Below, piece after piece: positions 35,590 to 49,583 of a stretch of DNA of 64,000 nucleotides (positions are counted from its first letter, which is position 1; each line of letters starts with the position of its first letter). This DNA comes from Mercurialis annua. Its lineage: Eukaryota; Streptophyta; Magnoliopsida; Malpighiales; Euphorbiaceae. The notes beneath the pieces are model-generated. The model was not told the origin of the DNA. It was given only the letters and a program-made list of their open reading frames with translations, and searched no databases. A program made the translations under genes and the position numbers. The DNA is taken from contig NC_065571.1 of NCBI RefSeq assembly GCF_937616625.2, positions 8,992,501 to 9,056,500 of the forward strand, given 5' to 3'.

Positions 35590-36680
35590 AGCAGTAAAAT
35601 TAGTATCTAAATAACGAGAAATTATTAAGCAACTCCTTATAGGAAATGTTAGTTAACTAAATGATATTATTGATATTCAGTTAATATTCAATTGATTTTT
35701 GGTTGATATCTGGTTGATTTTTTGTTGATTTTTGGTTGATCTTTAAAATTTGGTAAAATTAAAAAAATAAAAGCTTCAACATAAAGCAAATTCCTAAAAG
35801 ACAGTCGCTATTTGTCAACATTAAGGAAAGGGAAAATAATTAGTTTTGAAATGTATCGCGAAAGACAAATGAAAAATCTTTTTTTTGGCATTTGTTTGAT
35901 TTTGGGTTGATTTATAGTTAATGTCCGGTTGGCATTTAGCTTATCTTTTTAAATTTATCAAAATTATAAAACAAAAGTAATTACGATAAATTCTTAATCA
36001 AACCCTTATCAAAAAATTTAGTGAACTAAATTATATAATTGATATTCAGTTGACATTCAGTTGATTTTTGGTTGATATTCGGTTGATCTTTAGTTTATAT
36101 TTGGTTGATCTTCAGTTGACATTTGGTTGATCTTTAAAATTTAATAAAATTATAAAGTAAGAGCTTCAACATAAAGCGAACTCGTCAAAAAAGTCGATAC
36201 TTGTCAACATTTAAGGAAAAAATGGCTAGTTTTGAAATGTGTCGCGAAAAGACAAGTGAAAAGTCATTTTTTTTATATTTGGTTGATTTATGGTTAATTT
36301 TCTATTACATTTAGTTTATTTTTATAAATTTAGCGAAATTACATAAGAAAAGTAGTTTCGAGAAATTTTTAACCAAACCCTTATTAAAAAATTTAGTTAA
36401 CTAAATTATATTATTGATATTCAGTTGACATTCGGTTGATCTTTAAAATTTAGTAAAATTATAAAGTAAGAGCTTCAACATAAAGCGAACTCGTTAAAAC
36501 AGTCGAAATCGACGTTTGTCAATATTAAGGAGGAAAAATATGGTAATAGTGGTTTTGAAATGTGTTGCAGAAGATAATGAAAAGTCAATTTTTTGATATT
36601 TTGTTGACATTTCGTAGAAATTTAGTTGATTTCCGGTTGATATTTAGTTTATCTTTAATAAAAAAACTCATTTTTAAAGT
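35590..36680. repeat. Three diverged tandem copies of a GTTGAT-rich unit
   Basis: The anchor 'gcttcaacataaagc' recurs at about 35772, 36162 and 36471. Each copy is preceded by 'tgatattcagtt(g/a)a..ggttgat' runs and followed by '(t)gtcaa(c/t)att(t)aagga' and 'gttttgaaatgt(g/a)t(c/t)gc'. Spacing of about 390 and 309 bp reflects different numbers of the inner ~10-bp 'ttggttgat' motif. A similar GTTGAT-rich stretch occurs at 56565-56840. Noncoding. Confidence 0.75.
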
Positions 36681-37797
36681 TAGTTTAAAATTAATTTTTC
36701 ACTTAAAGTATAAAAAAAAGGTAAAAATATTATTAATTAATTTTAAATATTTAATAATCAAGAAGTTGACTTAGTGTTTATTTAGGGTTGTTTTTTATCG
36801 AAACTAAAGTGAATTTATGGTTACATAAATATTTATCAATTTATTATTTGTTTTTTATTACCAAGCTTGTTGTCAAATTTATATTTTAAATAGATATTAT
36901 AAGTTTATCGTGTGATTAAATAACTAGAAATCCACTTATTGTCAACTTTAGATTTTAAATATATATTTATTAGTTTATCACATGTTTTTATAAAATATAA
37001 ATAAATTTATTGTCAACTTTAGATTTTTACTATGCAATTATATGTTAGTGATGTCTAGCACCTAAATCTCTAAAACCCGTCTCTCATTGAAAATCGATAT
37101 TCATTTAAATCAACTTCAACAACTTACTTAAAGTGTTAGGGAAGAACCGAATAGAATAGACTTCGATTCTCGGACAAACCGATTGAACCGGCCAGTCGAG
37201 TTGGTCAGATGAAAGAGAACCTCAAACAATAAAATAAAATCTGCTGATATCATTAATTGTCTTCAACTACTACATCTATTCACAAGCTGCTTCTATTTAG
37301 CTTGTACAAAAATCTATTTTCCTATCGAAATTCTACTTTCTTTAATTCATTACAAAACCTTATACATTATGTAATTCCAGGACAAAATGATTCTACTACT
37401 TTCCTCTACTATTAATTCTGGGTGAACAATGGATCTGCGAATCAAATAGGTCCAATATTAATGATTCTCATACATGCTTTATGCTGACCATTTTTAGTAA
37501 ATCAAGATACTGGCATGGACTTCTTATCAATTTTCAATTCTAATGATGTACAGATAGAAGGTATCACACTGAAATTCTCCGGTAAGCGATGCAAGCCATC
37601 CACGCCACGGAATCCAGTAGTTACAAGAAAGGACATCATAATCACCACCAGATTTTTACATCTTCCACCCATCACCAACAAACATGAATTTAAAAAATAA
37701 ATGATTTAATATTATCATCTTCTTTATTTGCCTTTTCTCTCTGGACAAACATACTCACACATCATAGTGACACTAAAAAAAAATTGAGAAGAAAGAG
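36681..37797. other. Gene-free spacer
   Basis: AT-rich DNA. At about 36850-37025 the phrase 'tattgtcaacttta(g)attt' recurs three times as degenerate repeats. The 61-codon frame at 37515-37700 has no recognisable domain. Confidence 0.4.
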
Positions 37798-38112
37798 ATG
37801 AATCAAGGGGGAACAACGTTTTTAGACAAAATACAATCGGCAACGACCAACATTAAAAAGCTAACGGAACGGGTGGACGTTGAAGCGAAATGTGATTTCA
37901 AATCATCCAGATCTGCACTAATGGTGGTGTCGGAGCATAAACGGCGGTCATCGGAGCTGAGGCCATGGATTGCGTCCGTCATCTTCTTCTTCCAGCGGCG
38001 GCGGCCCATTGCTGCTCCTCCAACGTTGTATTTTTTTCTTACAGAGAATGATATGTTTTATTTATTAGAGACATGGTATAATAGGAATAAAAATAGAATG
38101 AGGTATACATGA
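37798..38112 (+). CDS. Orphan ORF of 104 codons, doubtful
   Basis: ATG preceded by an A/G-rich leader (ttgagaagaaagag). The first ~60 residues have mixed, protein-like composition (TNIKKLTERVDVEAKCDFKS), with a basic stretch EHKRRSSELRPW and then a hydrophobic IASVIFFF. The last third is AT-driven. I do not recognise a family, and an overlapping 68-codon frame exists on the minus strand. It may be a short lineage-specific gene, an exon of a larger gene, or chance. Confidence 0.25.
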   Translation: MNQGGTTFLDKIQSATTNIKKLTERVDVEAKCDFKSSRSALMVVSEHKRRSSELRPWIASVIFFFQRRRPIAAPPTLYFFLTENDMFYLLETWYNRNKNRMRYT

Positions 38113-38280
38113 AAAGTTTAAAATCCAATTGAGAGATTTCTGCACAATTATTTTTCTTGAGTCACTAATGTATACTTTTATAAAACATGAGACATAGAGT
38201 GTAATTTCCTCAATAAATGGGTCGTGTCACGGGTTAATTCGTCAACCTATCTAACCCGCCTAGTCCATTTACAAATTATA

Positions 38281-38540
38281 CTCCCTCTGTCCCACTTTAG
38301 AAGTCCCATTTGATTTTATACACAGATTAAAAAAACATTAATTATCTGTGTCTTTTCATGTTTTTTCATGTTTTGCCCCTATTAATGATAATGAAATTTT
38401 TCATATAATTCTTTTAAGATAACTAAAACAAGGGTAAAATAGGATATTCAATGAAAAATCATTCCAAAAATAGTAATGAGACTTTTTAAATGGAACATCC
38501 CAAAATGGAATATGAGACTTCTTAAACGGGACAGAGGGAG
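38281..38540. mobile_element. Stowaway-like MITE (260 bp)
   Basis: CTCCCTCTGTCCCACTTTAG at the left and its near complement GGGACAGAGGGAG at the right, flanked by TA on both sides (38279-38280 and 38541-38542). This is the terminus and dinucleotide TSD of Stowaway (Tc1/mariner) MITEs. The inverted arms continue for about 40 bp. Confidence 0.92.
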
Positions 38541-38659
38541 TATTATTTATAATAATACGAAATAAAATAGTGTTAGTTTCAAAAAATTAAAATTAAATTA
38601 ATTGAAGTATCACTATATAAATATGTAAATAAAATTAATTGCATTAAAATTTTATAATA

Positions 38660-39236
38660 ACTAGTTTCGCATTACGTGCTATGCACGTGGCTCGTAACGT
38701 AACTCGTCAATGAATATATTAGTAAATTTATTATAATTATATTAATTTTTTATTTATAATTAATATTAAATTAGTTAAGAATTTTTATAAAAGTAAATAT
38801 AATATATTTATTAAATTTTTTTCCATACTGAATTTATTCTTCTTTTGGTTTTATAATAACCATAATAAATAATTAATTTAATTTTATTAATAATATCTTT
38901 AAAAATAATAAGATAGAAATTTAAATTATAATGTATTAATCAAATACAGTATTTTAATTTTGTAGTTCAATCAAACTAAAAGATAGGTATTACTACTAAT
39001 TTGGAGATAATTTAGTTATATTTTACATATTAAAAACTAAATTGGAGATAATTTAGCTACCTATTCTAATTAGGACTTTAATTACAATAGTGATTAATTA
39101 AATAACTAATTAGTTAATGACTATAAAACCTTTATTTAGTAGTAAACTGAAAAGGATTATTCAGTAAATTTGCCTGTCCCCCCCCATCCGTGCTTTTATA
39201 TATAGTATAGATATAGATATAGATATAGATAGATTT
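38660..39236 (+). repeat. Unclassified dispersed repeat, copy 1
   Basis: It begins 'actagtttcgcattacgtgctatgcacgtgg' (split palindrome CGTGCTATGCACG) and ends 'gtgcttttatatatagtatagata' followed by (TATAGA)n. The same start and end phrases occur in 39718-41176. There are no inverted termini, so a retroposed element with a simple-sequence tail is possible. Confidence 0.5.
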
Positions 39237-39261
39237 GAGTCCTAAATGATAAATTTTATAT

Positions 39262-39570
39262 AATTTGGACTAATGTCATAAAAATTTACCAATTTTACAT
39301 ATTTTTTGATTTAATCACGCAGTTTAAATTTTCGCATTTTCATACACGAACTACCACTTTTTATCAAATTTATGCACGGTGCTGAGATGTCATGGCTCTA
39401 TTGGTGTAATTTGCTGAGGTGGAAGTTATTTTACACTAATCACCTCAGTACCATGCATGAATTTGAGAAAAATTGGTAATTCGTATATGAAAATGAGAAA
39501 ATTTAAAGTGCGTGATTAAAATGAAAAAATGCGTAAAACTCGTGATTTTTTTTTTGACATTGAACCTAAC
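39262..39570. mobile_element. MITE with ~100-bp inverted arms
   Basis: The left arm 'tttaatcacgcagtttaaat..cattttcata' pairs with the complement of the right arm '..atttaaagtgcgtgattaaa'. Both inner ends carry 'accatgca/tgcacggt..cctcag' type sequence. No coding and no certain TSD. Confidence 0.7.
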
Positions 39571-39717
39571 AATTTTAGTATTTGTTTGGTAAATGTGTCT
39601 TTATTGATAAAAATAACTAAGCTTTTATAGAGACAAACCCTGCATAATAAGGAAACCTATTCTAATCAAATTTCAATTCGACAAATCTTTTCTAATTGAG
39701 ATTAATTTTTTTATTCA

Positions 39718-41176
39718 AACTAGTTTTGCTTTACGAATTTTGCACATGATTCGTAATTTGACCTATTTTTTTTATCTGTATTAATTCAATTATGATCTTC
39801 CATGGTTATAATAAAAATAAACAAATTATGAATGTAGTACTCAAATTAATTCTTTATACGTTTGTATATTTTAAATATTATATAATTAAAAAAAACTGAT
39901 ATTATAATGAGAAACAATTATATATTATCAAATACTACTATTTATAGCGGCTAAAGAGTTCGTATGTCATCATTATTCTATTTTAATCATAATAGTTTTT
40001 TTGCCACGTGCTACGCACGTTAACGATATCTATATGACCCGTTATTTAATATTATAATTGTATATTTTTTTTAATAATATGTTATTATTTAAACTTTATT
40101 AGACTTGTATTTTTTTAATTATTTTATAAAATTTTAATTTTTTTATTAAAATGTTAAAAATTTAGAATTAAGCAATAGATTTAATTTTTGATATTGTTGT
40201 TATTAAAAAATGATAATATGATTGAAGAAAATTTATATTAATTTTCATAATAAATAACTAATAAATATCAAAAATATCAAAACTTTAATACAAATATTAT
40301 AATATGATTATTTAATATTAATGAAACTCGTCATATTCTTTTAGGATTAGGAATTTAACACATAATGATAGTTGTTAAACAATTCCTTTTAGGATTAGGA
40401 ATTTAATACATAATGGTAGCTACTGCGATAACTATTTTTTAATATGTTTTCTTTATGAATTAGGAATGTCACCTTTCTATTTGTTAAACACAAATATTCT
40501 TATATGTCATTATTAGGAATATCGACTTGGATAAAATATGTAAAAGGTATTTTTGTCCGTGAATAGAAGTGTTTCCCGCAAATACACTTTTATATTTGTT
40601 ATAGATTATGAGTAGTTTAACTAAGTAGTAATTTAGGTTAATAATTTTATTAAATAATAACTAAATTAATATTAAGGATATATAATTTGAAAGAGAAATT
40701 GAAAATTAAGATCACACTTAAAAAATACAAAGTCGCATATAAATAATACTTTTAGAACTTCAAAGTTTAAAAATCTAATCTAGCTTTATGCTCAGCCAAA
40801 AAAAAAAATTGATATTTATTTTTATTTATCAAGTATTTTTCTCGAGTTTTCACCTGTAACTTCAACGTCCCCAACCAATTTACCAAATTATTATATGCAC
40901 ATGTAGAAGAATAAGGTTGTGATGACTACTATAATTTTTGAAAGTTAAGAGAAACTTCTTTGCAAGGACTCCAATGATAGCCTCCTAAAGAATTGAAGAA
41001 GTTGATTTAAATTCAAATTTTATTAGAAGTAGTTTAACTCAGCTAGTCTACTATATCAATTGCAGATAATTTAGTTGACTAATTATATTAAATATTAATT
41101 AAAATAATAGTAAAGGCATTAACGTAAATGTGTCTATCCTTTCCTTTCATCTGTGCTTTTATATATAGTACAGATA
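39718..41176 (+). repeat. Unclassified dispersed repeats, copies 2 and 3
   Basis: Starts like that of copy 1 occur at 39718 ('actagttttgctttacg') and 39990 ('gccacgtgctacgcacgttaac'). The common 3' phrase 'ctgtgcttttatatatagtacagata' ends at about 41176. This suggests one truncated copy followed by or nested with a longer one. Noncoding. Confidence 0.45.
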
Positions 41177-41470
41177 ATAAAGATAAACCTTAATATAAAT
41201 GGGCCATCTGGGCTCATTCCCCTATCGGTTTGTGGCCTATCTCTCATTTTTATGAGTTTTATGTTAGTCTAAAAAATTAATTAATAAAAATTTATATTCT
41301 TGAGGTATATAAAAATAAAAATTATATTATAAGGCAATTTAATAATTTAGTAATATTACTTAACTTTTTTAAATAAAAAAATTAAATAACCGATCATAAA
41401 CCAAATTCAACTAAGTAAAGGATATCTAATAGTTTTCGTTTTTACGGTAACCAACGGATATTTACAAAAC

Positions 41471-41657
41471 CTATATATAAGCACACATCTCCCTCAATTC
41501 CTTCTCAATTGATTGCACCACAACAAAATCTCACTCCAATTTTTTGATTTTAATTGTCTCTTTACTCGTTCCTTCCCTTCCCGATTACGTAAGTCTCTTC
41601 ATCATTAAAATTAGGGTTAACAGTATACTAATTATCTGTTTCTTTTGGTTCATCCAG
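41471..41657 (+). promoter_or_regulatory. SUI1-2 core promoter and 5' UTR intron
   Basis: CTATATATAA at 41471-41480 is a TATA box. About 110 bp later a consensus donor GTAAGT at 41589 pairs with the acceptor ATCCAG ending at 41657, predicting a 69-bp intron in the 5' UTR nine bases before the start codon. Confidence 0.6.
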
Positions 41658-41666
41658 TGATCTTCC

Positions 41667-42005
41667 ATGGTTGATTTAAAACTTAATATCTCCGAGGCTT
41701 TTGATCCATCCGCTGAGTCGAAGGATTCGTCTGCAGCATCTACGAGCTATGTGCATATCCGAATATACGAGAGAAGTAACATGACGACGCTGACTAAAAT
41801 TCAAGGATTACCTAAAGAATATAGCTACTCAAAGATTCTCAGGGATCTGAAGAAGGAATTCCGTTGCAGGGGGGATGTTATTAAGGATAAGGAACTCGGT
41901 CTCATAATCCAGCTCTCCGGTGATCAGCGCAAGAATGTTCATACTTTTCTTGTCTCTGTTAAGAATCTAGTTCATAGGGAAAATATCAAGGTTCATGGTT
42001 CCTGA
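41667..42005 (+). CDS. eIF1/SUI1 homologue 2, diverged
   Basis: Intact ORF of 112 codons, clearly SUI1 family: FDPSAESKDS tail, YVHIRIYER, TKIQGLPKEYSYSKILRDLKKEF, VIKDKELG, IQLSGDQRKNVHTFLV and a KVHGS end. It differs from the upstream copy at sites usually invariant. The basic P-site loop RNGKKNLTT is replaced by RSNMTTLTK (36-44). FCCNG becomes FRCRG (65-69), and the final Phe of HGF is Ser. The frame is open and a proper promoter plus leader intron are present, so it looks expressed rather than dead. It may still act in initiation with altered stringency, or be specialised. Protein family certain, function inferred. Confidence 0.9.
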   Translation: MVDLKLNISEAFDPSAESKDSSAASTSYVHIRIYERSNMTTLTKIQGLPKEYSYSKILRDLKKEFRCRGDVIKDKELGLIIQLSGDQRKNVHTFLVSVKNLVHRENIKVHGS

Positions 42006-42648
42006 ATTCTTTCAGGAATTTATCCCAAGTCCGCATTCATTAACACTGCTTAGTTTTAGTTGGTTTTCCTTTTAATGTACTTTGAGCTACTGAAGTTTCT
42101 GTTTTTCTCTAACAATGGAGATCGAATCTTACATTTCGATGCGATGAGTATTTTATTCTAAACTTTAATCGTGTCATAATCTATTTTTGATAATTATTAT
42201 TAATATTTTTGTGTTCATGCTACATAATTAAAAAAATTGATCATACTATCCACATCTTCTTCAGAATTCCATGATTCTGCAGTTCATGAGAGAATTCATT
42301 TGCAATTCCACAATTCATACAAAAAGAAAAGAGATCAAAAAGAAGAAATCTGCAGAGTGCTCGGATTATATCAAAGTTTAATAATTTTTTAAAATTGCAT
42401 ATATCTTTACAAAATCGACAGAAAAAAAAAAACCTTAATTCTGGAAAATGCCAATGATCGAAGTAACGTATGCACAATTTTGTCGTTTCTAACCTGACAT
42501 GGAAAGAAATTCACACTTGCTAGGTGAAAATTTGATAAATGGAACAGTTTCAAGCATTAATAAGGAAAGCATCTATAGAAACAGCTTCAGATTGTCGACG
42601 TCTTTGAAATCTCGATGAGCATCCACTCTCTGTTATGAGTTGGTTGTG
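42006..42648. other. Convergent 3' spacer between SUI1-2 and the kinase gene
   Basis: It contains the 3' UTRs of two convergent genes. No additional gene; small minus-strand frames here are AT-rich artefacts. Confidence 0.5.
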
Positions 42649-46916
<4,268 letters not shown>

Positions 46917-47407
46917 GTCTTAAATTTTCCACTTTGACACCAAATTTGAGCAACCCAGATCAGAAAACAGGGGTATGATACCAGAATTAGTAAAAAGGAA
47001 GAATCTTTATTGAAATTTAAAAGGACCCAGATAAGAAAATTGAGAGGTTTGTGATCGAAGATGATAAATTAGTGAGGGGAAAAGGATGGTAATCTGAAAT
47101 GAAAAGTAGAAGAGAGTTGTTGGGTTAAAGGAGGAAGGCGTTTTGGAAAAGATGAGAGAAGTGAGGCAACTAATAAACGAGTACAGCTTGGTCAACTGTT
47201 TGGACTCTAAACTCTTAAAGTTCAGTTGTTCTCATTACAAACAGAAATTAAGAAATAACATTGGGAAGAAACAAACTATTATTATTATTATTATTATAGT
47301 TCAACATTGTTATATAAATCCAAGATTTTCTACCCATTTTTTTATTTTATTTTTGAAAATATGTAAATGAAATTATGGGTTTCGTTTAGGGATATTTTAA
47401 GAAAGTT
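46917..47407 (-). promoter_or_regulatory. 5' flank of the kinase gene
   Basis: Contains the 5' UTR and proximal promoter of the minus-strand kinase, an (ATT)n tract at about 47278-47296, and then a retroposon insertion. No strong TATA box was picked out. Confidence 0.4.
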
Positions 47408-47417
47408 AGTATTATCT

Positions 47418-47961
47418 AGAGAGAGAAAATATTTCTAGAGAGAGAAAGTGCGATTTCTTCGATTTCGAGCAGGGGACGGTGATCTTCGGCTTTTAGCCGG
47501 ATATCATCGTTCCTTAGCTCGTTTCTTTCAATGTTTTGTTGTTTGTTTGAATAAATTGCTCCGTTCTTTGGAGTTTTGGTGTGTTTTCGTGTGTTTTGTT
47601 CGTGGTTTTTATAGATCCTTGGTTCGTTCAAGACTTTTGAGCGTTTGTTCAAGCTTCAGCTTCACGTTCTTGAAGATTCAAGATTTTTTTATCGTTCGAA
47701 GTATCTTAGTAGCGGAACAAGTGGTTAATAGAAGTTATGGGATATGATTGGTGCCATGAAATTTTTACACTGGAATTCATCCTGTTTTAGTCACCTGTTA
47801 AATTTGTATCTTTAAATTTCTATTTTTGTTTCGTTTCTTTTTGTAGATCGATATAGAGTTTCAGTTGTTTTTATTTTTATTATTTTGATCTACGATGTAC
47901 TTCGACCGTAAGATGTAATCTGTTTCTATCAATATTACTACCTTTTGACAAAAAAAAATAA
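47418..47961 (+). mobile_element. Short LINE-like retroposon (544 bp) with TSD and A-tail
   Basis: Flanked by a perfect 10-bp TSD AGTATTATCT (47408-47417 and 47962-47971). It ends in an A-rich tail (gacaaaaaaaaata) after 'gtttctatcaatattac', a LINE-like 3' end. It starts with 'agagagagaaaatatttct'. The 99-codon frame at 47448 shows no domain. No RT or RNase H is detectable, so it is either an internally deleted LINE or a SINE-like passenger. It sits about 0.5 kb upstream of the kinase start codon. Confidence 0.75.
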
Positions 47962-47971
47962 AGTATTATCT

Positions 47972-48787
47972 CCTTGACGAAATATACATTTATTAGTATT
48001 AGATTAAATGATGTTCTTTCCAATGATTGAAGAAAAAAAACGTTTGTGGCGTAAATTAAATATATGCTTTTAGTAGAATACTGCTCGGCATTTATATTAT
48101 CGAGCAATAGCTCGTTGCTAGATTAAAGATGTTTTAAGCATTTTTAATAAGATAAACGTAAATTTGTGAATTAAAAACCTAAATGTGACGATAAATTTTA
48201 ATTATATTTTTTTATTTTGTTTTTTCTGATTGAATTATTCTCTCTATACCGTTTAAGAAAGTGCAAATTGAGCTCGTCATGGCGGAGTTGATAGGTAATT
48301 CAAGTTCTTTTAGAAGCAAATTAAAGTACGACTTATGTTTTAATTGGTATGAAGAAATCGTCGATCAAGATTTGCCCTCTAATTAAAGTTTCTAATTATC
48401 CCAATGATTTTGCACTAAAATTAACAAAACATGATATTTTATTTATCCATATTAATTAGTGGAATCTCACTTATTAACAAACTAATTGCGTTTAATATAA
48501 AAATAAAATTATTAAAGGGATAAAAGTAGAAATTTAGTATAAATTGACAAAACGCAACATGAACTTTTATGTTTGAATATGTGAAAATAAAATATGTTTT
48601 TTGTTAAACGAGACGAAAGAAATATATAATAAAAAAAATGTTTTTACATTTATTATAAGTATAATATATTCTCACTTAGATAGATGTATGTAATTATGTG
48701 AATATTTTTACTTACATTTTTTATAAAATCTCACAAAATAGAATTCATTCTATGATCAAATGATTGATTTCTTTATGTTTATAAAAT
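47972..48787. other. Gene-free spacer between two retroposons
   Basis: AT-rich DNA; nothing recognised. Confidence 0.4.
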
Positions 48788-48798
48788 AATCATATATA

Positions 48799-49572
48799 CC
48801 AAGTAGCGGCCGTCTTCCTCTTTTTGCCATGGGAGGTGATTTTTAGGCCTTTTTAGGCTAAAAATCACCTCCCTAAATTCATTATTTAGCTTGTATTGTT
48901 TATTTCTTCAGTTTATTATAGTTTTTTTCAAGTTTTTTTGCTATCTCAACCACTTTTGGTTTAGATTTAGAAATTTTTCTAGTTTTGTCTTAATTGGGTT
49001 ATTCAACTCTAATTTAAGGTTAGTATGTCTCCACCTTTTGGAGTAGTTTTTGCGGTTCGAGAGAATCAGATTCCAGCAATCCGGCAGTTCGTAGTGTCTG
49101 ATCCGACGGTCACAGATTTGTCCGATGATTTCAACCATCTCCGGGGTCTTTTCTGGCATACTCTGCTGTTTAGAGACTCCACATGAATGGTTCAAAATGC
49201 TGGATTCAAATTTTACATTGCCATTCGAGGAGACATCATCATAGCAAAGGAAGCTAATCTAATTCCTTTTGAGGTAATATCGAACCCAAAAGTTGCAATA
49301 GAGGCATCTACCACTTACAGTGTGTTGTGTATTGATGTGAGCCTAATAGCGAAAGACAGCTTAAGTCTAGTTAGTAGTGAAAAATGTATTAGTATTTCTT
49401 ATTGTAATAAGAGTACGAATATGTTTGTTCATTATTTAGCTAGAGAGGCTTTAGCAACCATTGTTAGGAGCAGTGTTTGGAAGGATTACGTCCTCCAAAA
49501 GTTTCAAATCATGTTCTGGCCGATCAAATGGCTTTTTGATTAATGAAATTTTATGAGTTTCAAAAAAAAAAA
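48799..49572 (+). mobile_element. Internally deleted LINE (774 bp) with TSD, 5' hairpin and RNase H tail
   Basis: Perfect 11-bp TSD AATCATATATA (48788-48798 and 49573-49583; the first A residues could also belong to the tail). Poly-A at 49562-49574. The 118-codon frame 49187-49543 ends in CNKSTNMFVHYLAREAL and KDYVLQKF, matching the C-terminal R.aN..AH.LAR.A part of plant LINE RNase H. The 5' part holds a strong hairpin at 48831-48873 and T-rich leader-like sequence. The whole RT and endonuclease are missing, yet both ends are intact. Confidence 0.8.
48831..48873. repeat. Strong hairpin near the 5' end of the LINE-derived element
   Basis: GGGAGGTGATTTTTAG pairs perfectly with CTAAAAATCACCTCCC, a 16-bp stem extended by gcc/ggc with a bulge and a very short loop. 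Confidence 0.9.
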
Positions 49573-49583
49573 AATCATATATA

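Noticed and set aside
35590..36680. Repeats considered as a CRISPR-like array
   Set aside because: Units are long, diverged and unevenly spaced in plant nuclear DNA with no cas genes.
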